Source: Brevipalpus yothersi
Taxonomy: Eukaryota; Arthropoda; Arachnida; Trombidiformes; Tenuipalpidae
Assembly (NCBI GenBank): GCA_003956705.1
Contig: QZCP01000177.1
Coordinates: forward strand, 5,243-69,242
Direction: 5' to 3'
DNA: 64,000 nucleotides
A model generated the notes under the pieces. That model searched no databases and had not been told where the DNA came from. It was given only the letters and a program-made list of their open reading frames with translations. A program made the translations under genes and the position numbers. This document shows, piece after piece, positions 14,072 through 26,028 of this stretch; position 1 is the first letter of the stretch, and every line of letters begins with the position of its first letter.

Positions 14072-16095
14072 ATGGTACAAAACATCCAGTCTATCGCTTA
14101 TCATCATCTTTTCCTCCTCCTTTTTTCCTCTTCTTTCTTTTACCAGCCATTTTCGTCCACAATCTTTTTCCACATGCAATTCCGGAACTATCTACAGAAG
14201 GATTCATTACAATTAATGGAGATAGTATTCCCCAGCTGCACAGCCTTGTATTACAAAAAGTCGTCACACACACATACCAACACACACACATGTTCGATTA
14301 TGATTCTAATTTTCTTTTACTCTATCTGAGCCATTTGAAACCAATTAAATGTTGAAAAATTATCGAGAAAAATCCTTTTTTCCAGATATTTTTTGTACAT
14401 CTTACTTGTTTCCGCTCTCATTTTTCCTAGGCCAAACTGAGCGGTATTTCAGTGTTGATTGTCAGAATTCATCTCATCTTTCTATTTTTCAATACTCTGA
14501 TGAGTTTTTTATGATGATGAATCTCTGGTAGGTATATTGATCATTGTATAGTTTTACTATCACCCTTCTTCTTTCTCTCATCCAAATTCTTCTTTCTTGT
14601 ATTCTTCTTTCCATCATGTACTGGTGAGTAGTTATTGCGCAATATTCATCCTCTTCCATGATAACTCATATGTTTATGGGTATATATACTCAGATTTTCA
14701 CGAAATGTGAGCTGAATTCTTGAGAAATGGCTCAAATGCAGATGACGGGATACTCTTCTCACATTTTCGGAGATATACACGAGTGAATCTTTGAGGAGCT
14801 GAATTTTGACGATTTCAACTTGCATTCTGAATGTTCAGAAGAATAAGAGAAAAAGTTTTTCTCTCAGCATTTCGTCTTTCTTCTGCCAAGAGGAATCGTC
14901 GAAAGTGTTTACACATAGTGAAGAATTGATATCCAAGCAAGAATATTGCTCAAGATATGAGCTGATTTGAATAACAAGTAAACTCTTTCCAAGTATGACG
15001 GCCACTATGGCGACGGAAGCTGTACCATATGTGAAGTGTAAGCATTTCATACTTTTTCCCACTACTTTTGTTTCTCTTTAAAAATTTCCAGCACATGATG
15101 ATGGACATGAATTTTTTGTTTTTTTCCTGAAGAAAAACTATCAGGAAAAAAAATTGAATCTCATGATCACATGTATGGGAATAAAATTTTCCATGAGGTA
15201 TTCTTTCTCTTTCTCTCTATACAAGTCAACTTAACATTTGAAAATTGGATCAGAAGGTCTGGAAATCGTATTTGGAAAATGAATGGAGAAAGAAAGGGAA
15301 GTCTTGATAATAGGCAAATAAGACGAGAATTTGAATGGAAGCTGATATTAGGGGCAAACAAGTCGCTAGAGAATGAATAAAAATGGTGTACTGAAAAGGA
15401 AAGATTGAAAAGAGGAGTGAAAGCAAGATAAGCTCAGATTGTAGGGGAGAGAGAAAGAGAGATGAAAGAATACCAAGAAAAGAGAAGAAAGCAGAATAAG
15501 GAGAAGAAGTTGAGTAAGATGAAGCTGAAAGAGAAGCCTATGTTCACCAAGGTAACCCAAATTCTTCAGGTAGTCAGTCATTTGCATAAACACAGTATTC
15601 AACGATTCCCTTGATTACAGTGAGACGTTCACCTATTAGAGTGAACCAAGGGAGATGTATTCTCATTATTTTTTTCCCTTCCTTACACATCGTGAAATAA
15701 ACCTTGGAGATAAACTAGGCGAAAAAAAGGATGCTCCGTAGTAGGTGCTCGAGTAACATTTTCGATAAACATTTCTTAATGTGATGACCGACAGTAGCCG
15801 GTAATAATTTGCATCCAGTTGGACAGTGAATGACTGATATTATAGAGTGAGAGAGCACTAAAGGCACATTGATATGTGTATGTGGGTTTCTAGATGATGA
15901 AAATAAGCTCAGATGACCATCATCATCATTCTCTCTTACGATAAAGTGAAAGTAGAGAACAGACAGAGAATGTTGAATGTAAAAATAAGAGAATAGTGAC
16001 TAGGTGACCATAGATCTTGTTTACTCACTTCTCACCGATTGTCATGTAAGCTTCTAACCTTATTCCCTGTTCAATGAGTGTTTGTATACCTTCTC

Positions 16096-16147
<52 letters not shown>

Positions 16148-18485
16148 CCATCTTTCTGACTCCAAGTGTGAGTAAGACTATTCTAAGTATGAGGTATGAT
16201 CTGATTCAGTTGATTTTCCTACTCTTAGCTCCAGAAGATGATGAATGAAAAAGGAAGAGGGAAACCAAAATTGAGCATCAGGTATTAATGTGTGTGCACA
16301 TAGCTATACTGAACCGTGAAACGTGAACATGATAATATAGAGGATGGAAAGAAGTAAAGAGGGAGAGAATGATGTTAAAAGCTGAGAGTAAGAATAAGCC
16401 ACCCACTCACAATTTCCTTTGAATCAAGTGTGTATGTAGATGTATATCCTTTTACTTAGTTCATAATACTATCATGTTTGACCTTGTAGGTTCATATAGC
16501 CCATATATACATGCATACACACACACAATACACTGTATGATAGGGTGGACATTCTTTCATGACACCCCACATTGTGTGTGATCATGTTCCGGTGTACCGA
16601 TATTGTGTGTGCATTTTCATAATATAACTGTACTTTCCTTTTTTTTGCGCACACAAACCAGCTGGTTCATCAATTTATCTCTCTTTCTTTTCCTTCATAT
16701 TTGAACAATGTTTTTCTTAATGCTGCTTACCAAGATTGTTACCCACAAGTTGAAACGATGGGATAAAAATATGCAAGGAACGAGAATGAATTTCGTCTGT
16801 TCATGTGTATTTGCATGGTAGTTTGTGTTTGATCGACAAAATTGGAAAGAGAGAAAAAGAGAGAGAGAGAGAGGAAGAGAGAAAAGTTAACTCGAAAAGC
16901 ATATTATGTCAAAGAAAGTGAAACAAAATTTGAGAAATAGTTTGACTCATTTTCTTCCATAACTCATATATATGAGCATCAGCATGTTTTCCAGCCTCCA
17001 GCTAATAAGAATTGATGTCTTCATGATTACCAAGAAATCTAAGAAAGTGAGAGGAGGAGAGAGACAGAGAAAGAAATCTGACCCTATTCCTTCACCATGG
17101 GCCTCGAGCATACAAAAAATTATCAGAAACTAGCATTTCAAGGAATAGCATACTCCCTTCATTCATGAACATTATTACAACAAATCCTATTCACTTCTTT
17201 TTATCACAAAATTCAAGAAATCTTGAATAGCTTACTTCCACACATTCAAGAAATCATTGAGGCTGGCTCAGTTACTGAATCAAGAATTCCTTCCCAATAA
17301 TCGTATTTGAGTTTCAGCATTTTCTTCCGTTTTCTTGGAAAAAGGCATTAAATGAAAATTTCTCAGAATTCAGAGAAGAGAATTGCCTCCCACAGTTTCA
17401 AAGTTAACACCCTTCACTATCTGATTTGATGATTCAAAAAAGTTTCACGAATAAAAAATGAAATATCATTTTGGTATGTTCACTACTCACCTTTAAGAAA
17501 TCAATCTTGGATGGACATGCTATAAAACGTACGAATAATTCCAATGAAAACCAAAATATACACATTGTCTCTATGATAAAAAATGGTTCCGTAAGAGAAG
17601 GTGTCTCATCCTCCACTATCATGGTCCTGTTATTTTGTTTAAAAACTTTGTAATGCTTAAATTGAGGCATAGTCTCCAAGCAGAATATCACAATGGAGCA
17701 TATGATAACCAAAACGGAAACAATGGCAACATGTCGTGCAGATAAAGAGCTTTCAGGATGTTCAAATAGTAGCCACATTCGACGTTGAAATGAATTTTTT
17801 GGTAAAGGTTTGGCCGCTTCTTCCTGAGTGAAACCTTCATCAGCTTTCAATTTACCGAAGGCAATTTCACCGAGTTCAAAAAATTTAATCTCCTCCACAA
17901 ACATGTCCAATGGAATATTGCCCGGTCTTCTCAATCGGCCGCCACTTTGATAATAATACAGTATGGCATCGAAACAAATTCGACATCGATCGAAGAAATA
18001 TTCATGACGATGCGGATCATAATATCTGAAATAAAGAATAAGAAGATGAAGAAAAAAGACTTTTCATGAGGAAAAAATGAATATCAAAAGGGAAAGAGAG
18101 AGAGAAGGGAAGAAAGAGAAAAAGAGAGAGAAATGGCCTATTATGAGTAATGGAAAATTAGGGTGATCATGGTTGCAAATTATTTGTCTTTCGAGAGAGA
18201 GAGGCAGAAGAGCAATTTGCATATTTATTGTCTTTCCCAATCAGATGGTGATGGAGGGCGAAATGAGAAAGAGAGAGAGAATGGAATGTAAAGCCCATGG
18301 AACAATGTGGGATAACGAAAAAAATTACAAGAATTCAGAGGGAAAAAGAGAGATGGAAATATTGGAAGTGAATAACGTTTGCATCGATGATCGTGACGAA
18401 AATAAATGAAACAATCAAGATAATTGAATGCGTTTACCAATTGATAGTGATGAATGGACCAGTGTCCATTCTATCTATCTGTATT

Positions 18486-18555
<70 letters not shown>

Positions 18556-19215
18556 TTTGGGAATCTCAAACCATTCACCAGCAATTCACTAGATATTCAC
18601 TTATTTGGCTCTTATTGTTGAGAGTGAGAGAAAATGATCTCTGACAATTGAGTGGTCGAAAAAAGGACCTCATTCAATGGTTGATGAATGGAAAAGAATC
18701 TAATAGCTTGTCACACAGTGTACATTTTGGCAATAAGAAGGTATACATTCCTTCCATGTCTTCCAGTTATATGTCATCCGGCTTGGATGGAAGAAAATTT
18801 ATTTACCACTTTATTCTACCTCATTCTGAGCTTCTCTCTCATAATTCCATCGAATTTGCCCTTTTACCCCTGAGCTGTCTCGGTATCGAAGAGAAATATA
18901 TACAAACGAAAACTTCTTACAGGAGAGAGAGAGGGAAATAAATTATTAAACAGATGAAAATCTAGCATTCTATGTGAGGTAAGTAAGCGATTCTTGTCCT
19001 TCTACTGTACACATAAATATTCATCTTGCCAGACTCGATCAGTCACTAGTTTGTCACCATACTTGGGATGGAAAGTATATAGTATCATTATGGCTAAAGA
19101 TCAAGAATCATGTGGATGATGAGGATGAAGATGATAATAATGTTGATAATGGAGTAAACAATTGCTAAAGTTCATCTGTTGGATGAAAAAGTGAGAGATG
19201 GATAGAGTTTTTAGA

Positions 19216-19300
<85 letters not shown>

Positions 19301-21341
19301 GAAGAATGGAAAGAATTTGTATTTCATACAAAGATGAGAATGAATACACTCTCATGAGATGCTGCTGTAACTTTCTCTCGCTCTTTCTATAATTTCCAAA
19401 CTGTCAATGTCAATACATGTAAATGATGGTAAAAATTTCGATGCGGAATGAATTACAAATTCTCAGTAAAAAAGAGAGGATGTAGAAGTGATGAGTTCAT
19501 GTTTGTCTATGGCATGTTTCCATTTCACTTTATCAACATAATTTTCATCTTCATCTCCTAACATCCAGCTTGTATGAACTTTTCTTCCTCTCTCTCTCCA
19601 GTGGCTGCTGATGATCATGAACTTTGTAGCAAATCATCGATCCAAATGGCTTGAGTGTGTTCATGCAAAATTGAGCACCATCAAGCCATATCGATCTAAT
19701 AGTGACTGGATTCAATGAGAATCTGAGACTAATGAAGATACGGTGTAAGGAAGGGAAGTGAAGTAAGGGAAAGAGAGGAAGAGAGACACAGAATTTAAGA
19801 ATGATACTTATGTGGTTTCTTCTAAAAGAGTGTTTCACTGGGTACATCATAAAAAGGTATGCATCAAATCGAACCATTCAATCAATTGAGGTCATGTTAT
19901 TTTCATCAGAATGACTCAACTCTATCTTTTTCTCTCTCCCTCTTTCTATCTTCCCTACTTGGATCATTCTGAGTGATGTGTTTATGTGATCGATTCGTTT
20001 GCTCATGATGATGAGATGGCCTCACCTCTCTGTCAATTCTGGAGTGTGATAGCATTCTGTGTAAATAATCTCACATACAGAGAGAAAGAGAGAATGAATT
20101 CTAATGGCAACAATGGATAGGAATAACGTTCTCTCTTTCTCTCCTCTCTCTGTCTTTCTAGATGGAATTGTTTTATTTGCCAGGTTTTTTTCAAGAGGAA
20201 ATAGTAAAATGGAATAATGCTACTCTCCTCGGATAAAGATGGTGAAATAATAATATCTAGCATTTTTATACATTCTAGGGAATGCATTTTTGGAATTGAA
20301 AAAAATTATTCTCATTTCGAAAAGAAGAGATTTTCTCTCACTCTTTTAGGCTATCTCTTCGTATTCCCGAGGCATAGGTCTATCATCATCATTGGAAACA
20401 TTGAAAAAAAAGATAAACTTAAAAAGCATTTAGCGGAAGAAGAGAGAAAATGTCATCACTCGTATGAACCCAGAAAAGAATAAGGTTAAAGGATAAAGTT
20501 AACCCCCCAGACTTGCTTTCGATACTGGTAAATAGAGGCCAATACAAAGTGTAAAGGTTATATCGAAACTAGGTCTCTCTCTTCCTCTTTCCTCCTCATC
20601 TGCCCTCAAGTTCATCATCTTTCTTACGTAACATGTATCAACTACCCTTTTCTCCAATACAGATATCTTCTTTTCTTCCAAGTTTTACTTGCTTCTCCAT
20701 CCATCAAGTTGGCGTAAATTAAGGCCTCCTTAACGATAAAATCACGGCCGCATGCATAATGAATCCAAGTGAAAAGGGTACATACAGGCTATATACACTT
20801 TCCGATGAACTTTCTCTCACTTGGCGTCCAATATTCAAGCAATCAACTTCCACAGGCAATTCATTTAACCTATTTTCGATCGATTCAGTCAAACTTTACA
20901 CACTTACACACACACACACACACACACATACACATGATTAAAATAAGTTGAAGTAAAATGAATCGCAAGTGAAGTCAGTTGAGAAAATTTTCATCCAAAA
21001 GCTTAAAAGATAGGGAGAGAGGTGAGTGTATGATAGTGAATACTGTTAAATTCTATTTGGATGGAATTATCTGAAGATTTACCGAGATTTCTAATTAGGA
21101 ACCGTTCGAAAATATTTTTCTCACAGATTGCTCAGATGACTGTTATTCGACTGAATAACGGTATCAAGCTTGAACAACTTGTGAGATTTTTTTTTCTCCA
21201 CCACCAATTCAAGCTGAGCCAAATTGAATTGGAAAGAGGATAAGTTCTCTGAAGGATATCTCCACATGATAGATCCACATGAATAGAAACTTTTCCCAAT
21301 CTTTCTCAATCTTTCTCTTTCTCTCTTTCTCTCTTTCTCTC

Positions 21342-21413
<72 letters not shown>

Positions 21414-23553
21414 TCTCTTTACCTCTTTTCCTAGGAAAAAATGATGATGATCACTTGCAGGACATCGATCATCGACATTATTCATTGAATGCTCAACTTG
21501 ATGATATCAATGGGTATTGCATCATACTGAGGCAAGCTATTCATACATAGCCAGAGGTGGTGTACAGTGAGTTTGGCAGCATAAACATGCAATAAATTGG
21601 AAAATCATCAAGAAAGAAAGAAAGAAAGAAAGAGAAATAGTGAGCAGAACGGAATCCTACTTATCGTAGATACTCATCATATATGCTAAGGCTGGTTGAA
21701 AATTTTTTAAGAAGATTTGTAGAAAGTATTCTCAAGTGAATATTATTTCCACCTCATTTTTATACATATACTGATCTATTTTACATATTGAACTTAGAAT
21801 TTGATTGGATTGACTGGTGGGCTAGAATTTTCATGGATTCCAAATCCAATGTGTATATCATCTCTTGTGGGAAATGTGACGAATATTGTTGATCTCAATT
21901 CAGGTATAGTTTCACTAACCAAGAGAGGAGAACAAAAAAAATTTCTGCTAGAAAAGCTCCTCATGATATAGGTTTATCCGATAATATGATCAAAAAAGGA
22001 AGAAAGAGGGTGAAAATATTCTGAAGATTTGTACAATATTCGATAAAAGTTTCTTCCAGAATCAGAATTCAAACCTATCAAAAATCACATGGCATTTTCG
22101 ATCTACTCTCACAAAATTTCTCAGCATCAATGAGTGACCAGAATCGTTCAATATTCTCACTCTTCTCACATTTCGATTGCTGAATTTTGAGTGAGATAAA
22201 ATTGTTCCATTTTTTTCCGGTCATGATACGCCTCCAAAATGAAGGCCAAAGTTCATTTCACCATAATGACCCTTCTCTATTTCATGATATAAACTCAGAT
22301 ATGGAACCATGCCGAACGACAAGAAGTGGAAAGAAAAAGAAGAAGAATATGTATCCAATGCCAATGGATGTCAAATAATTTGACAATCCAATTTTTTAGC
22401 CACTCAAATGCACCTGCGTTATAGCCCTATGTGATAAGCATTATTCCTCGAGAATTTTTATTCCATATACTGGGGAAAGTAAAAAAATTTTATCGAAATT
22501 TTATTATACATATCATAGTTTTTTTGGTTATAGAATATTAGATAAAATATTCACTTCTGTTAAATTTTCTCTCCCTATTCTATTCTCTTTTTTTCTTTCT
22601 TTTACAGAGTAATTTTTCTCTCTCTTTTCAGGAATAGAAAGAATGAAGGCATCAAAGAAAAAGTTTGCTTCACTTACCTAACTCTACGCTCTGGATCACC
22701 CAGAAGTGTATCCGGAAACATATTCAATGTTCTTAAGGTTGTTTCAAATTTCATTCCACTCACGTTTATCAAAACTCGCTCACATAGAGCATGATCATGA
22801 TCGATCGGCTCAAATTTTGACCACACTTGCACCTTATACCCTTTAGATGGACGTTGGCCATGATGCTGTGGAGTCGTCGATTGGTCACCACTGGCTAGAT
22901 CTTGTATGAGGCATCCTCTTGAATCAGATTTGGTCAAATTTCTGGTAGAAAATGGTAGGAGAGAGAGAGAGAGAGAAGAGAAAGAGAAAAAATGACAACT
23001 ATACAATCAAGAAGAGTGTTAAAGTTAAATAAGAAACAAAATTGATTCCACAGAAGAAAAAAAAACTATTTTCACATCTCAATTACAAGTGCACTTGTCT
23101 TCTTCTCAAGCTATCATGTTTCAATTGGCCACAGAGACACACACACACACTTGTATAACTGGAGATGTGTAAGATGAAGGAACCTCCGAAAATGATACCA
23201 TAAAGTTTGATTTTGGAAATCATTTCGGTTTACTTCAACTCATCTCATATAAAGAGATACACAAGACAAGAGAGACACATAAAAGTATCAAATATGAGCA
23301 AGCAAAAACAATGTGAAAACGAAGAGGAGGAAGAAGATGAGAAAAATGTGTAATAACTTTCACTCAGATCATGATACTTTGGTGTGTGTGTATGTGAGGG
23401 AAAAAGTTCAAGCAATCCACAGATTTTCATGATGATTTTCTTCTTTCTATCTCACTTGCTGAAGAGATATTTGAAAGAAAAGATTCCACTCGCTTTCAAA
23501 ACCATTATATCCCACAACATCAACATTTAGACAAAGTGTAAACTAATCATCGG

Positions 23554-23624
<71 letters not shown>

Positions 23625-24648
23625 CCAGAGAGAGGAAGGTGTCGAAAAATGTTTTTCAACTTAATTGAACAGGAAACTAGTGTTAAAGTATTGCTCCAAA
23701 ATTGCTCCCATCCGGCAGTGGTCATAATTCATTCTCTATCTTCGTTCATTCGTATAACTTTACCATCATCACCCAGACAAACGAATTCAGTGAAGATTGT
23801 TAATTTTCACGGATGAATCCTAGCGAAAATGTGTGTGAATTGGTGTTAACACATCCACATTCCGTTTGCTAATATTCCTTGTTGCTCAAGAGTTTCTCAA
23901 CTCTCAGTGAGTTACATTATATTTTCATGAAAGCAGAACTTTGCCTATTCTTTGTATCATAACACACAACAAAGCTTCAAGTATTCCATATAACAAGTAT
24001 CTGGCCAAGATTTGTCTATGTATATATGTGAGTGTGTATACGAGTGGAAACTTTGGTTGTTGTTATAAAATGTTGCTCGAAACTATCACACATGAGATTT
24101 AGTGAAGAGACTTGGGAAAAAGAAGAGAAAAAGAAAAAGTAATCTGGTATCACATATCCATCTAAGAAAATCCGATGAAAATTGCAATCACAAAGTTGAT
24201 TCTATCCTTTTCATTTTGGATTCTCTCTTTCCCTGTATTCCGAGAGGATTTATTTGTCCAAATCATGTTCTAGTGTAAATGTTAAAGAGACATCCAGAGG
24301 AAGAGAAGAAATGCTTATACCATCTTATTTCTTCTTTTTTTTCTTTGTCTTTTCAGCAGAAGATTACTTTCCACATCATCTCCATGTATCGATGGACCAT
24401 GGAAAAAGGTCATCTGACGAATCATATACTCGGAAAACACTACTGCAAAACCCTAGAATCACAATTTCACAGTTCACAGTTATATGTAATCGAAACTGAA
24501 TATCAGTATTTCAGTTTCAAAATTGTATGAAATATTGTTCCCAGGGCAATTTTGAGCAAGTGACTGTACAGTATATTTATTGTTTATCATATCGATAGTA
24601 TTTTTCACAGAACAATCCACATTCCCTGGAAGCAATACTCTATATTAA

Positions 24649-24699
<51 letters not shown>

Positions 24700-25982
24700 T
24701 CTCACCATGTACACAAGAATAATGTCTAATGTGTGTGTGGCATGGTCGAGGGTATGTCCATTTTATGTGAGTTATGTGATCAAAGAGAATAGAGAAGAAT
24801 AAAATAGAATGATAAAATTTGCCATGAAAGAAGACATTTCATTTTGGAAGAATGATTCCTAAGAACTTTCTCTCTCTTTTCTCCTCCCAGCCACAACTAC
24901 TCACAAAATGACACTTGTTTATGGACAATGGTCAGTGGACTCGGGTTTTTGAGTTCCAAAGGGTATTCTTGGGTAGACATACACACACACATACAAACAA
25001 CATGGAATGAAAGAGGATCCAAGATTAAACTAGAATAGTCAAGTGTAACTCTTTCAATGATTCATCTTGCTGTCAGATTGCCTTCAAGCCAGATCAACAT
25101 TTCATTCTGAAAAATTCAAACTGTCACAGACTAGGAAAACCGAAAACTAACTCAACTCAATTCTCTGTCACTTTTTCCCAAAACATCCCATAAACTGACC
25201 ATCTTCATCAGTCTTACAAAATGGCCATTAAATCATGTGTTCATTCTTCATTAACTTTTCATCAACAACATTACACCAAACATTGCAAATTGATAGAGTG
25301 ATAATAATTGATAATGATTATGAATGAAAAATTTTGACTTGTTTCAGACATTTAAAATTTTGCATGATAAGTATATTTATACACACACACACATACTCAT
25401 TTGCCTGATTTGTTTGCCTATGAAAATACAAGTGTTAACACAGAGGCAACCTTTTTAGTGGGAAGATTCATGTTTACTTGCTTGCTTATCCAAATGAGAA
25501 TCATCATCCATGGTTTCGACTCATTTCAAGTGAATAGTGAACTAAAATTATGACAACTAAAGAGAGAGAGAGAGAGAATATCTTTCTCTCTCATCTCTTT
25601 TTTTTGCTGAAGCATGTCAAACAAGGAGAAAGAGATACAGAAAAACTCATCTACGATTCTCATTTCTCAGATGCATACCTATGTATGAGAGAGAGAGAGA
25701 TTATTTTTCCATGAAAATAAAAATTGAAACAGAGAGATATATTTCAACAGTTATGCAAAATAAACGAGAAAGAGTTGAGATTTGTGTTGTAAACGTATTT
25801 TGGAAAAGGGAAAAAGAATTGATAAGAGAGAAAAATATTCCTTTCCTCTAGCATCATATGCATATACACTTTCCTCACACTTTTCAAAATCATCATGTCG
25901 TTCCTGGATATGAGTCCATAGGAAGACATATACTCATATTCACCAAAATGACGCTGATGGAAAGTTACACTCATAAAATAAT

Positions 25983-26028
<46 letters not shown>

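Larger units (their letters stand above)
5701..17490 (-). other. Sh: Shaker intron, 11.8 kb, microsatellite-rich
   Basis: Bounded by a donor at 17490 and an acceptor at 5701 on the minus strand. It contains (GA/CT)n arrays at about 6307-6357, 10455-10500, 10745-10798, 13627-13661, 14036-14068 and 16099-16141. A G-run is at 11941-11950, and short CA arrays also occur. Open frames inside are Ser-Leu or Arg-Glu dipeptide runs from the repeats. I saw no alternative Shaker exon by eye, but a short one could be missed. Confidence 0.7.
18026..22677 (-). other. Sh: Shaker intron, 4.7 kb, with three long CT/GA arrays
   Basis: Contains (CT)n at 18491-18552, (GA)n at 19219-19297, a compound (CTCTTT)n/(CT)n tract at 21311-21410, (CA)n near 20899-20928 and (AAAG)n near 21614-21636. 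No supported exon was seen. Confidence 0.7.

Noticed and set aside
13828..14355. 175-codon plus frame in the Shaker intron
   Set aside because: Ser/Leu/Phe-rich repeat translation, opposite to the host gene, with overlapping frames of equal length on both strands.
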